NCBI GenBank assembly: GCA_035556395.1
Contig: DATMFB010000071.1
Coordinates: forward strand, 1 to 27,346
Source: 73-13 sp035556395
GTDB taxonomy: Bacteria > Actinomycetota > Actinomycetes > Actinomycetales > Microbacteriaceae
Direction: 5' to 3'
Length of the DNA stretch: 27,346 nt
Both the position numbers and the translations under genes were made by a program. Of this stretch, positions 7,097 to 15,217 are shown piece by piece; the first letter of the stretch is position 1; each line of letters begins with the position of its first letter. Below the pieces are notes generated by a model. That model saw nothing but the letters and a program-made list of their open reading frames with translations, searched no databases and was not told where the DNA came from.

Positions 7097-7423
7097 ATGG
7101 CCACCGCGCTCGAACCGGCCCTCTTCGACGAGGTCGAGGAGGCGCTCAAGGACGTCGTCGACCCCGAGCTCGGGGTCAACATCGTCGACCTCGGCCTCAT
7201 CTACGACCTGTCGCTCGGCGACGAGCAGGAGCTCATCATCTCGATGACGCTGACCTCGGCCGGCTGCCCGCTCACCGACGTGATCGAGGACGAGACGGCG
7301 CAGGCCCTCGACGGGGTCGTCACCGCGTTCCGGATCAACTGGGTGTGGATGCCGCCGTGGGGTCCGGAGCGGATCACCGAGGACGGGCGCGACATGATGC
7401 GCGCCCTCGGCTTCAGCATCTAG
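7097..7423 (+). CDS. sufT: Metal-sulfur cluster assembly factor SufT (DUF59/MIP18 family)
   Basis: The 108-residue protein belongs to the PaaD/MIP18 (DUF59) family, which helps Fe-S cluster maturation and delivery in the cytosol. It has the family motif DPELGVNIVDLGLIYDL and the conserved cysteine in MTLTSAGCPLTDVIE, followed by RINWVWMPPWGPERIT and a C-terminal ALGFSI. It is the last gene of the SUF run, 9 bp after sufC. Its TAG stop shares the CTAG palindrome with the stop of convergent gcvP. No cysteine desulfurase or SufU separates it from sufC, unlike in Mycobacterium. Confidence 0.93.
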   Translation: MATALEPALFDEVEEALKDVVDPELGVNIVDLGLIYDLSLGDEQELIISMTLTSAGCPLTDVIEDETAQALDGVVTAFRINWVWMPPWGPERITEDGRDMMRALGFSI

Positions 7424-10320
7424 GCGCCGACCAGCGCTGGCGCCGCGAAGGCCTCGATCGGCGGGCAGGTGCACACCAGGTTCCGGTCGCCGTAGGCGTT
7501 GTCGACGCGTCCGACCGGCGCCCAGTACTTCCCGGCACGCAGTGACGGGAGCGGATAGACGGCCTCCTCGCGACTGTAGGGATGCGACCAGTCGTCGGCG
7601 ACGGCGTTCTCCGCCGGGTGCGGCGCGCCGCGCAGGGGGTTGTCGTCGACCGGCCAGCGCCCCGCGCCGATCTCGTCGGCCTCCCGGCGGATCGCGGCCA
7701 TCGCCTCGACGAATCGCGCCAGCTCGTCCGCGTCCTCGCTCTCGGTCGGCTCTATCATGAGCGTCCCGGCGACCGGGAACGACATCGTCGGCGCGTGGAA
7801 GCCGTAGTCGATGAGCCGCTTCGCGACGTCGTCGACGGTCACCCCGGTCGCGTCCCGGAGCGGGCGCAGGTCGAGGATGCACTCGTGGGCCACGAGGCCG
7901 GCCTCGCCCGCGTAGAGGATCGGATAGTCGTCCCGCAGGCGACGCGCGACCCAGTTCGCCGCGAGCACGGCCGCCCCCGTCGCCTCCGCGAGCCCATCGG
8001 CGCCCATCAGGCGGATGTACGCCCAGGTGATCGGCAGGATCGACGGCGAGCCGTAGGGCGCCGCGGAGACGGGCGACCCGTCGTGCCGCACGGTCGCGGC
8101 GGGCGCGCCGGCGAGGACGTGCTCGTCCGACTGCGCGAGCGGGTGGCCCGGCAGGTAGGGGGCGAGGTGCGCCTTCGCGGCGACCGGTCCGACCCCGGGA
8201 CCGCCGCCGCCGTGCGGGATGCAGAACGTCTTGTGCAGGTTCAGGTGCGAGACATCGCCGCCGAGGTCCCCGAACCGCACGTGCCCGAGGAGCGCGTTGA
8301 GGTTCGCGCCGTCGATGTAGACCTGTCCGCCCGCGGCGTGCACGGCGTCGCAGATGGCCCGGATCCCGCCTTCGTAGACCCCGTGGGTCGAGGGATAGGT
8401 CACCATCAGGACGGCGAGCCGGTCCGCGTGCTCGGCGATCTTCGCGTGCAGGTCGTCCCGGTCGACGTCGCCCGCGTCGTCCGTCGCGACGACGACGACG
8501 CGCAGGCCCGCGAGCACCGCGGACGCGGCGTTCGTGCCGTGCGCGCTCGCGGGGATGAGGCAGACGTCGCGGTGCGAGTCGCCGCGCGCGCGATGCCAGC
8601 CGCGGACGGCGAGCAGCCCCGCGAGCTCGCCCTGGCTCCCGGCGTTCGGCTGCAGCGAGACGGTGTCATACCCGGTGAGCTCCGCGAGCCAGCGCTCGAG
8701 GTCGTCGATGATCGCGAGCATGCCCGCGACGTCCTCGACGGGCGCGAACGGGTGCAGCTCGGCGAACTCGGGCCAGGTGGTGGCGGCCATCTCGGTCGCC
8801 GCATTGAGCTTCATCGTGCAGGAGCCGAGCGGGATCATGCCGCGGTCGAGCGCGTAGTCGCGGTCGGCGAGGCGCCGCAGGTAGCGCATCATCGCGGTCT
8901 CGCTGTGGTGCGCGGAGAACGTCGGATGCGTCAGATACGGGCTGGTCCTCGTCAGGGCGCCGAGGTCCCCGCCAATGGGCGCGCGGGAGGAGCCTCCCGG
9001 CTCGTCCCCGAGCGCCGCGACGAGCTCCTCGATGAGCGGCGCCCCGGCCGCGACGTCCTCGCTCGAGGGCTCGTCGAACGCGATCCCGACCAGGTCCGGA
9101 CCGGCGAGCCGGACGAGGATCCCCGCGTCTCGCGCCCGCCGCACCGCGGCGACGGCGTCCGGCGTGCGGATCGTCACGGTGTCGAAGAAGCGCTCGTGCA
9201 CGACCTCGAGACCGGCGAGACGGGCGGTGTCCGCGAACGCGACCGCGGTCTCGTGCACGCGCTCGGCGATCGCCCTGATGCCGGCGGGACCGTGATAGAC
9301 CGCGTACATCGACGCCACGACGGCGAGCAGCACCTGCGCGGTGCAGATGTTGCTCGTCGCCCGCTCGCGTCGGATGTGCTGCTCACGGGTCTGCAGGGCG
9401 AGTCGATATGCGGGCCGCCCGTCCGCGTCGACCGAGACGCCGACGAGCCGGCCCGGCAGCTGCCGCTCGAGGCCGCTGCGGACCGCGAGGTAGCCGGCGT
9501 GCGGGCCACCGAAGCCCATCGGGACCCCGAAGCGCTGCGAGGTGCCGACGGCGATGTCGGCGCCGAGCTCGCCCGGCGGCGTCACGAGCGCGAGCGCGAG
9601 CAGGTCGGCCGAGACGGCGGCGATGCCGCCGCCGGCCTGGACCCGCTCGATGACCGCGCTCGGGTCCCACAGCCGGCCGGAGGTCCCGGGGTACTGGACG
9701 AGCACGCCGAAGGCGGCCGGCAGGTCCGCCGGGTCCGTCCCCGCGAGGTGGACGACGACGAGGTCGATGCCGAGCGCCTCGGCCCGACCCTGCAGCACCG
9801 AGATCGTCTGGGGGAGGGCGTCGGCATCGACGAGGAAGGCGTCGGAGGTCGAGGCGGACGCGCGGCGCGCGAGCAGCATCGCCTCCGCGGCCGCGGTGGC
9901 CTCGTCGAGCATCGAGGCGTTCGCGGTCGCGAGCCCCGTCAGATCGGCCACGGCGGTCTGGAAGTTCATGAGCGCCTCGAGCCGGCCCTGCGAGATCTCC
10001 GGCTGGTAGGGCGTGTACGCGGTGTACCAGGCGGGGTTCTCGACGACGTTCCGCTGGATCACCGCGGGGGTGATCGTGCCGTGGTAGCCCTGGCCGATGA
10101 GACTGCGCCGCAGGGTGTTCCGGGCGGCGAGCGCGCGCAGCTCGGCGAGCACCGCGCGCTCGGTCGCCGCCGGCGGGATCGACGTCGTCGGCATCGGCCC
10201 GCGGAGCTCGGCCGGGATCGCTGCCGCGACGAAGTCGTCGAGCGTCGCGAAGCCGAGATCGTCGAGAAGACGAGCGCGCGACTCCCCGACGGCGCCGATG
10301 TGCCGGGAGCGGAAGGACAT
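7420..10320 (-). CDS. gcvP: Glycine dehydrogenase (decarboxylating), P-protein
   Basis: The P-protein is a PLP enzyme that decarboxylates glycine and passes the aminomethyl group to the lipoyl arm of GcvH. The 966-residue product is the long single-chain form (alpha and beta halves fused). It begins FRSRHIGAVGESRARLLDDL. The N-terminal half shows SLIGQGYHGTITPAVI and ENPAWYTAYTPYQPEISQGR. The C-terminal half has LGSCTMKLNAATEM, ASAHGTNAASAVLAGL, YIDGANLNALLG and the PLP lysine 697 in HLNLHKTFCIPHGGGGPG. The ATG at 10320 follows the gcvH stop by 11 nt. It is the last gene of the gcvTHP operon, so it is subject to the glycine riboswitch. It ends in a 4-bp overlap with sufT. Confidence 0.97.
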   Translation of the reverse strand: MSFRSRHIGAVGESRARLLDDLGFATLDDFVAAAIPAELRGPMPTTSIPPAATERAVLAELRALAARNTLRRSLIGQGYHGTITPAVIQRNVVENPAWYTAYTPYQPEISQGRLEALMNFQTAVADLTGLATANASMLDEATAAAEAMLLARRASASTSDAFLVDADALPQTISVLQGRAEALGIDLVVVHLAGTDPADLPAAFGVLVQYPGTSGRLWDPSAVIERVQAGGGIAAVSADLLALALVTPPGELGADIAVGTSQRFGVPMGFGGPHAGYLAVRSGLERQLPGRLVGVSVDADGRPAYRLALQTREQHIRRERATSNICTAQVLLAVVASMYAVYHGPAGIRAIAERVHETAVAFADTARLAGLEVVHERFFDTVTIRTPDAVAAVRRARDAGILVRLAGPDLVGIAFDEPSSEDVAAGAPLIEELVAALGDEPGGSSRAPIGGDLGALTRTSPYLTHPTFSAHHSETAMMRYLRRLADRDYALDRGMIPLGSCTMKLNAATEMAATTWPEFAELHPFAPVEDVAGMLAIIDDLERWLAELTGYDTVSLQPNAGSQGELAGLLAVRGWHRARGDSHRDVCLIPASAHGTNAASAVLAGLRVVVVATDDAGDVDRDDLHAKIAEHADRLAVLMVTYPSTHGVYEGGIRAICDAVHAAGGQVYIDGANLNALLGHVRFGDLGGDVSHLNLHKTFCIPHGGGGPGVGPVAAKAHLAPYLPGHPLAQSDEHVLAGAPAATVRHDGSPVSAAPYGSPSILPITWAYIRLMGADGLAEATGAAVLAANWVARRLRDDYPILYAGEAGLVAHECILDLRPLRDATGVTVDDVAKRLIDYGFHAPTMSFPVAGTLMIEPTESEDADELARFVEAMAAIRREADEIGAGRWPVDDNPLRGAPHPAENAVADDWSHPYSREEAVYPLPSLRAGKYWAPVGRVDNAYGDRNLVCTCPPIEAFAAPALVGA

Positions 10321-10331
10321 CGCGTCGCGGC

Positions 10332-10709
10332 TCACTCGCCGACCATCTCGCGGTAGGCGGCCTCGTCGAGCAGGCCGTCCGGAGCAGCGTCGAATCGCGC
10401 GCGGAAGAGCCAGCCGCCGTCGTAGGGATCCGTGTTGACGAGCTCGGGGGTGTCGAGGACGGCCTGATTGACCTCGACCACCTCGCCGTCGACGGGCGAG
10501 TAGATCTCGCTCACCGACTTGGTCGACTCGACCTCGCCGCAGACGCGTGCGGCGACGACTCGCGTGCCGACGGCCGGCAGGTCGAGGTAGACCACGTCGC
10601 CGAGCGAGTCGGCGGCGAATCGGGTCAGGCCGATCGTCGCGACGTCGCCGTCGAGGGCGATCCATTCGTGCTCCGCGGTGTACCGGAGGGTGCTCGTGTC
10701 GATCATCAT
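10332..10709 (-). CDS. gcvH: Glycine cleavage system H-protein
   Basis: GcvH is the lipoylated shuttle of the glycine cleavage complex, carrying the aminomethyl group from P- to T-protein and electrons to the lipoamide dehydrogenase. The 125-residue product has the biotinyl/lipoyl-type fold: RYTAEHEWIALDGDVATIGL, DLPAVGTRV, and the lipoylation motif GEVESTKSVSEIYSPVDGEV with Lys64 as the attachment site. The C-terminal DPYDGGWLFRARF is conserved. The first ATG (10709) overlaps the gcvT stop in ATGATG; a second ATG follows directly, so either could be used. Lipoate synthesis genes are not in the window. Confidence 0.96.
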   Translation of the reverse strand: MMIDTSTLRYTAEHEWIALDGDVATIGLTRFAADSLGDVVYLDLPAVGTRVVAARVCGEVESTKSVSEIYSPVDGEVVEVNQAVLDTPELVNTDPYDGGWLFRARFDAAPDGLLDEAAYREMVGE

Positions 10710-11842
10710 GCGCCTCGCTGCTCGTCTCGTCGGAGGAAGGGGAGTGGGACGACGGTCGCCGGCAGCGGGGTGCCGCGCACGTCGATGTGGAGCTCGGGCC
10801 CCGCGCCGGGGTCGACGTAGGCCATCGCGATCGGGTGGCCGAGCGTGGGGGACAGGGCGCCACTCGTGACGACACCCACCTCGACACCGGCGGCGGTGCG
10901 CACGGGGTAGCCGTCCCGCCCGGCGCGTCGCCCCTCCGAGACGAGTCCGACGAGGACCCTGGTATTCGGATCCGGCCCCGCCTCGACCGCGGCGCGCCCG
11001 ACGAAGTCGGCCCGCTTGGTCGCCAGCGGCAGGGCACGGGCGAGCCCTGCCTGCGCGGGGCGGATGTCGGGACCGAGCTCGTGCCCGTAGAGCGGCATCC
11101 CGGCCTCGAGGCGGAGCGTGTCGCGCGCGGCGAGTCCGCACGGCACGAGTCCGGGGTCGCCGCCGGCCGCGCGCAGCGCGCGCCAGAGGCCGCTCGCCGC
11201 GTCCCACGGCAGGAAGATCTCGAAGCCGTCCTCGCCCGTGTAGCCGGTCCGGGCGACGAGGACGGGAGTCCCGGCGAACTGGCCGTGGCCGCAGGCGTAG
11301 AACGCGATGCCGGACAGACCAGGCACGTCGAGCCCCTCGGTCGCGAGCAGGATGCGTTCGGCGGCCGGTCCCTGGACCGCGATGAGCGCGATCTCCTCCG
11401 TCTCGTCGGAGAGGGTCGCGTCCCGGTCGCCGAGCCGCGCGGCGAGCGCCGCGGCGACGGTCTCCCGGTTACCCGCGTTCGCGACGACGAGGAACTCGGC
11501 CGGCGCCAGGCGGTACACGATCAGGTCGTCGAGGATGCCGGCGTCGGGTGCGAGCAGCAGGGCGTACCGGGCCTTGAGCACCGGCAGCGCCGAGGCGTCG
11601 AGCGTGAGCGCCGCGTCGAGGAAGGCCGCCGCGTCGGGCCCGGCGACACGGAACTCGGCCATGTGCGAGATGTCGAAGAGGCCGGCGGCGGTGCGCACCG
11701 CGTGGTGCTCGGCGAGGTCGGACCCGTAGCGGACGGGCATCGACCAGCCGCCGAAGTCGGTGAACGCGGCGCCGAGGGATGCATGCTCAGCGTGCAGGGG
11801 CGATCGGCGGGGCGGTGCGGGTGCTTCGACAGACGGGTTCAC
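10706..11842 (-). CDS. gcvT: Glycine cleavage system T-protein (aminomethyltransferase)
   Basis: GcvT releases ammonia from the aminomethyl-lipoyl intermediate and passes the one-carbon unit to tetrahydrofolate. The 378-residue length is typical. Seen motifs are SPLHAEHASLGAAFTDFGGW, MPVRYGSDLAEHHAVRTAAG, LFDISHMAEFRVAGPDA, LIAVQGPAAERIL, TGYTGEDGFEIFLPW and GLAARDTLRLEAGMPLYGHEL, all characteristic of the GcvT/YgfZ superfamily with the complete T-protein folate-binding residues. The GTG at 11842 is preceded by a GGGAGGA Shine-Dalgarno partly held in a hairpin (see the expression platform). It is the first gene of the gcvTHP operon. Confidence 0.96.
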   Translation of the reverse strand: MNPSVEAPAPPRRSPLHAEHASLGAAFTDFGGWSMPVRYGSDLAEHHAVRTAAGLFDISHMAEFRVAGPDAAAFLDAALTLDASALPVLKARYALLLAPDAGILDDLIVYRLAPAEFLVVANAGNRETVAAALAARLGDRDATLSDETEEIALIAVQGPAAERILLATEGLDVPGLSGIAFYACGHGQFAGTPVLVARTGYTGEDGFEIFLPWDAASGLWRALRAAGGDPGLVPCGLAARDTLRLEAGMPLYGHELGPDIRPAQAGLARALPLATKRADFVGRAAVEAGPDPNTRVLVGLVSEGRRAGRDGYPVRTAAGVEVGVVTSGALSPTLGHPIAMAYVDPGAGPELHIDVRGTPLPATVVPLPFLRRDEQRGA

Positions 11843-11874
11843 GGAGTCCTCCCGGATTCGGGTGTTCGGACTCC
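11843..11874 (-). promoter_or_regulatory. Expression platform: hairpin over the gcvT ribosome-binding site
   Basis: On the minus strand GGAGTCC (11874-11868) can pair perfectly with GGACTCC (11849-11843), which ends one base before the gcvT GTG. The 18-nt loop holds a small CCCG/CGGG stem and the start of the GGGAGGA Shine-Dalgarno. There is no U-tract, so the switch probably acts on translation initiation. The 5' arm lies directly after the P1 stem of the second aptamer, where ligand binding could influence pairing (inference). Confidence 0.55.
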
Positions 11875-11876
11875 CC

Positions 11877-12066
11877 CTCTGTCATCGGGCCTGAGAGCTT
11901 CGCCCCCCATCGCATCTGCGGGGAGGGGCTTTCACCATCGGCGGCTGACCATCGCGTTCATCAGCGCTTTCCAGAGTGGCCACGTCGTCGCGGTGCGGTA
12001 CCTGAGAGTTTGGCGGGGAGTGCTTGCTCCTTCGGTGCCGGGGCTTTCGCCGGTCCGGCTCTCCCG
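11877..12066 (-). ncRNA. Tandem glycine riboswitch (two aptamers)
   Basis: Read on the minus strand, aptamer 1 (about 12066-12001) runs from GGGAGAGCC through the conserved core GCACCGAAGGAGCAAGC to CTCTCAGG. A short linker leads to aptamer 2 (about 11976-11877), which opens with CTCTGGAAAG, has the core GCCGATGGTGAAAGCC, an extended GC-rich stem-loop (11929-11902), then GCTCTCAGG and closes with TGACAGAGG, whose CAGAG pairs with the opening CTCTG. These are the established landmarks of the gcv-type glycine riboswitch. It sits just before gcvT and should tie expression of gcvTHP to glycine level. Confidence 0.95.
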
Positions 12067-12080
12067 CGACGCGTCACGGC

Positions 12081-12109
12081 CAGATATTCAGTTGTGCGCT
12101 CACAGTAAC
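12081..12109 (-). promoter_or_regulatory. Possible promoter of the gcv riboswitch-operon transcript
   Basis: The 51 bp between the bioY stop and the riboswitch hold the only relatively AT-rich patch nearby. TATCTG (12086-12081, minus strand) could be a -10, with GTTACT (12109-12104) 17 nt upstream as a poor -35. Read-through from bioY is an alternative. Confidence 0.3.
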
Positions 12110-12117
12110 AGGCGCGA

Positions 12118-12726
12118 CTACTGTCCGCGGACGCGACGCACCGCCCACCACGCGGCCGGGAGGAGCGCCCCCGCGATGAGCGCCTTGACGACGTCGCCGA
12201 TCAGGAACGGCGTGAGGCCCCAGGCGATGACCTGCTCGGGCGTGCCCTGGGTGACGGCCGCGAGCCAGGGGAGCCCGACCGCGTAGATGACGACCGATCC
12301 CGCGAGGAACGCGACGACGGCTTGCCAGATCCGACGGTCCCACTTCAGCTGCGCGAGCCAGCCGACGAGGGCGGCGGCGAGGACCATGCCGATGACGTAG
12401 CCGAAGCTCGGGGCGGCGAGCCAGGCGAGGCCCGTGAGGTGTCCGCCGTCCGCCGTGGGCGCGGAGATCGGGGCGCCGAGGAGCCCGACGACCGCATAGA
12501 GCGCGATCGACGAGGCGCCGCGGATCGAGCCGAGCGAGGCGCCGACGAGCAGGGCCGCGAGCGTCTGGCCGGTGATCGGGACGGGCCACATCGGGATGAC
12601 GACCTGCGCGAGCGCGGCGGTCAACGCGGCGCCGACGACGACCAGGACGACGTCGGTCGCGATCGAGCGGGGGATGACGCGGTCGACGATGACGAGGCGG
12701 GGAGACGCGGCGGCCGTGTTGGTCAT
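12118..12726 (-). CDS. bioY: Biotin transporter BioY (ECF S-component)
   Basis: BioY is the biotin-binding membrane subunit of an energy-coupling-factor transporter. The 202-residue product has about six hydrophobic segments and the family signature VPITGQTLAALLVGASLG, followed by GAPISAPTADGGHLTGLAW, PSFGYVIGMVLAA and FLIGDVVKALIAGALLP. No bioM/bioN (ATPase and T-component) genes adjoin it, so it must use a shared ECF module encoded elsewhere or act alone, as reported for some BioY proteins. The ATG at 12726 has TAGTCT 6 nt upstream. It points toward the gcv operon, and the distance to the riboswitch is short, so some read-through is possible. Confidence 0.93.
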   Translation of the reverse strand: MTNTAAASPRLVIVDRVIPRSIATDVVLVVVGAALTAALAQVVIPMWPVPITGQTLAALLVGASLGSIRGASSIALYAVVGLLGAPISAPTADGGHLTGLAWLAAPSFGYVIGMVLAAALVGWLAQLKWDRRIWQAVVAFLAGSVVIYAVGLPWLAAVTQGTPEQVIAWGLTPFLIGDVVKALIAGALLPAAWWAVRRVRGQ

Positions 12727-12732
12727 GCCGGT

Positions 12733-12738
12733 AGACTA
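12733..12738 (-). promoter_or_regulatory. Leaderless -10 element of bioY
   Basis: TAGTCT on the minus strand ends 6 nt before the ATG at 12726. No Shine-Dalgarno is present and no obvious biotin-regulator palindrome is seen in the 71-bp gap to the ABC-F gene. Confidence 0.55.
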
Positions 12739-12784
12739 GTCGGCCGGTCACCCGACCCCTCATTGTGCCGAACCCACATCGTTC

Positions 12785-12790
12785 GAAGGA
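12785..12790 (+). promoter_or_regulatory. Shine-Dalgarno of the ABC-F gene
   Basis: GAAGGA lies 7 nt before the GTG at 12798 and selects that start over an in-frame ATG at 12765, which would add 11 residues (MPNPHRSKEST) not expected before the family N-terminus. Confidence 0.6.
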
Positions 12791-12797
12791 ATCCACT

Positions 12798-14396
12798 GTG
12801 CTCGCCGTCAGCGATCTCGAGATCCGAGTCGGGGCCCGGACCCTCATGTCGGACGTCTCGTTCCGCGTCGACAAGGGGGACAAGATCGGGCTCGTCGGGC
12901 GCAACGGCGCCGGCAAGACGACGCTGACGAAGATCCTCGCGGGGGAGGGCGCCGAGACCGCGGGCACGATCCAGCGGATCGGGGAGATCGGCTACCTGCC
13001 GCAGGACCCGCGCAGCGGCGATCCGGAGCAGATCGCGCGCATGCGCATCCTCGACGCTCGCGGACTCGGCCGCATCTCGGCCGAGCTCGCCGAGACCTCC
13101 ATCGAGATGGGATCGACCGACCCGGTCCTCGCGGAGCGCGCGATGCGCCGCTGGACGCGGCTCAACGACGAGTTCGAGGCGCGCGGCGGCTACGCGGCCG
13201 AGGCGGCGGCCGCGATCATCTGCTCGAACCTGAGCCTGCCCGACCGCATCCTCGACCAGCCGCTGCGCACGCTGTCCGGCGGTCAGCGGCGGCGCATCGA
13301 GCTCGCCAGGATCCTCTTCTCCGAGGCCGACACGATGATCCTCGACGAGCCGACCAACCACCTCGACGCGGACTCGGTCGTCTGGCTCCGCGAGTTCCTG
13401 AAGAACTTCGCCGGCGGTCTCATCGTCATCTCGCACGATGTCGAGCTCGTCGGCGAGACGGTCAACAAGGTGTTCTACCTCGACGCCAATCGCCAGGTCA
13501 TCGACCAGTACAACATGGGCTGGAAGCACTATCTGCGCCAGCGCGAGGCGGACGCGGAGCGCCGTGCCAAGGAGCGCGCGAACGCGGAGAAGAAGGCGAG
13601 CGCGCTCCAGCAGCAGGCGGCGCGATTCGGGGCGAAGGCGACGAAGGCGGCCGCGGCGCACCAGATGGTCGCGCGCGCCGAGAAGCTGCTCGCGGGGCTC
13701 GACGAGGTGCGCACCGCCGATCGCGTCGCGAAGATCCGATTCCCGGACCCGAAGCCGGTCGGCAAGACGCCGCTGACCGCCGAGCACCTCTCGAAGTCCT
13801 ACGGATCGCTCGAGATCTGGACGGCCCTCTCGCTCTCGATCGACCGCGGGTCGAAGGTCGTCGTCCTCGGCCTCAACGGCGCCGGCAAGACGACCCTGCT
13901 GCGGGTGCTGGCCGGCGTCGACAAGCCCGACACGGGGTCGATCATCCACGGGCACGGACTGCGCATCGGCTACTACGCCCAGGAGCACGAGACGCTCGAC
14001 GTGAAGCGGACGATCCTCGAGAACATGCTCAGCGCGTCGCCGGAGCTCAACGCGACGCAGGCGAGGAGCATCCTCGGCTCGTTCCTGTTCACGGGCGACG
14101 ACGTCGACAAGCCGGCCGGCGTGCTCTCGGGCGGGGAGAAGACCCGGCTCGCGCTCGCCACGATCGTCGCGAGCGGCGCGAACGTGCTGCTCCTCGACGA
14201 GCCGACGAACAACCTCGACCCGGCGAGCCGCATGGAGATCCTGTCCGCGCTCGCCTCGTACGCGGGCGCCGTCGTGCTGGTCTCCCACGACCCCGGCGCG
14301 GTCGAGGCGCTCGGTCCCGAGCGGGTGCTCATCCTGCCCGACGGCGTCGAGGACCTGTGGGGCCGCGACTACCAGGAGCTCGTCGAGCTCGCCTAG
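12798..14396 (+). CDS. ABC-F family ATPase (Rv1473-like ribosome-associated type)
   Basis: The product has 532 residues and two ABC domains but no membrane segment, so it belongs to the ABC-F group that acts on the ribosome rather than in transport. Domain 1 has GRNGAGKTT (34-42), LSGGQRRRIELARILF and MILDEPTNHLDAD. A charged linker (QREADAERRAKERANAEKKA) follows, as in ABC-F proteins. Domain 2 has GLNGAGKTT, LSGGEKTRLALATI and LLLDEPTNNLDPAS. EIGYLPQDPRSGD, YNMGWKHYLRQREAD and LRIGYYAQEHETLD closely recall M. tuberculosis Rv1473 from memory. Whether it protects against antibiotics or tunes elongation cannot be told. Its stop shares CTAG with the convergent SURF1 gene. Confidence 0.9.
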   Translation: MLAVSDLEIRVGARTLMSDVSFRVDKGDKIGLVGRNGAGKTTLTKILAGEGAETAGTIQRIGEIGYLPQDPRSGDPEQIARMRILDARGLGRISAELAETSIEMGSTDPVLAERAMRRWTRLNDEFEARGGYAAEAAAAIICSNLSLPDRILDQPLRTLSGGQRRRIELARILFSEADTMILDEPTNHLDADSVVWLREFLKNFAGGLIVISHDVELVGETVNKVFYLDANRQVIDQYNMGWKHYLRQREADAERRAKERANAEKKASALQQQAARFGAKATKAAAAHQMVARAEKLLAGLDEVRTADRVAKIRFPDPKPVGKTPLTAEHLSKSYGSLEIWTALSLSIDRGSKVVVLGLNGAGKTTLLRVLAGVDKPDTGSIIHGHGLRIGYYAQEHETLDVKRTILENMLSASPELNATQARSILGSFLFTGDDVDKPAGVLSGGEKTRLALATIVASGANVLLLDEPTNNLDPASRMEILSALASYAGAVVLVSHDPGAVEALGPERVLILPDGVEDLWGRDYQELVELA

Positions 14397-15217
14397 CGCT
14401 CGACGTCGAGAAGCGCGTCCTCCTGCGCCGAGTCGGCCTCCCCGATGCGCGGGCGCCTCGGCTTCGGCACGTAGCCCTCCTTGCGCGCGAGCCGCTCGTT
14501 GCGCACCGCCCAGATGAGCGCGGCGGCCGCGAAGAGGGCGAACAGGATCCACTGCACGGCGTACGAGAGATGTGGACCTGGATCGGGCTCGGGCCGGTTG
14601 GCGAGGGCAGGGGTCGGCACTGCCGGGTCCTCCGACGCGAGCACGCCGTACGCGCCCGTGAAGACGTCGTCCAGCCCGATCGTCGCGGCGATCAGCGGCA
14701 GCTCGATCGTGGCGACCTGCCCGTCCGGTGCCGATCGGCCCGGCACGCTCGGCTCGCCCGTCTTGAGCCGCGCGATGACCGTGACGGGACCCTCAGGCGC
14801 CGCCGGGACGAAGTCCGGCACCGCCGCCTGGGTCTCCCCGGACGGCACCCATCCGCGGTCGATGATCAGCACGCCGCCGTCCGCGAGGACGAGCGGGACG
14901 AGCACCTCGAAGCCGGGTCGTCCGTCCCTCGGCCGGCCGCGGACGAAGAGCTGGTGCTCGACGTCGTACTCCCCGACGAGCTCGACCGGCGTCCAGGTGT
15001 CGCCGGCGTCGAACGCGGCGTCCGGCGCCGGGAGGAGCGACTCGAGCGCGACGGGCGCGGCGTCCCAGTTGTCGACGACCTGGCGCACGCGCTCCTGCGC
15101 CTCGTCGTTGCGCGCGAACTGCCACCAGGCGAGCAGCCCGCAGACGGTCGAGAAGACGACCACGAGCGCCACATAGCCGAGCCAGCGCCGCGGCCCCGTG
15201 ATGGCTACTCGAGCCAC
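14393..15217 (-). CDS. SURF1 family cytochrome oxidase assembly protein
   Basis: SURF1 proteins help insert heme A into subunit I of aa3-type cytochrome c oxidase. The 274-residue product has the family topology: an N-terminal membrane helix (WLGYVALVVVFSTVCGLLAW) directly followed by WQFARNDEA, an extracytoplasmic domain with PVELVGEYDVEHQLFVRGRP, GFEVLVPLVLADGGVLIIDR and GWVPSGETQ, and a C-terminal helix (LSYAVQWILFALFAAAALIW). The charged tail is cytosolic. The GTG at 15217 is preferred because it overlaps the end of the upstream DUF3099 gene by 13 nt; the frame is open further up but codes for nothing recognisable. It matches the presence of ctaA and ctaB in the window. Confidence 0.92.
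   Translation of the reverse strand: MARVAITGPRRWLGYVALVVVFSTVCGLLAWWQFARNDEAQERVRQVVDNWDAAPVALESLLPAPDAAFDAGDTWTPVELVGEYDVEHQLFVRGRPRDGRPGFEVLVPLVLADGGVLIIDRGWVPSGETQAAVPDFVPAAPEGPVTVIARLKTGEPSVPGRSAPDGQVATIELPLIAATIGLDDVFTGAYGVLASEDPAVPTPALANRPEPDPGPHLSYAVQWILFALFAAAALIWAVRNERLARKEGYVPKPRRPRIGEADSAQEDALLDVER

Noticed and set aside
7582..10356. Very long plus-strand open frame (over 900 residues) opposite gcvP.
   Set aside because: Composition is Arg/Asp/Gly/Val-rich and matches the complement of gcvP codons; gcvP is an unmistakable full-length enzyme.
11902..11929. GC-rich hairpin that might be an intrinsic terminator before gcvT.
   Set aside because: It sits inside the second glycine aptamer as an extended arm, is not followed by a T-run on the minus strand, and is explained by the riboswitch fold.
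12723..14552. Minus-strand open frame of about 600 residues opposite the ABC-F gene.
   Set aside because: The plus strand carries both complete ABC domains; the antisense frame has only biased composition.
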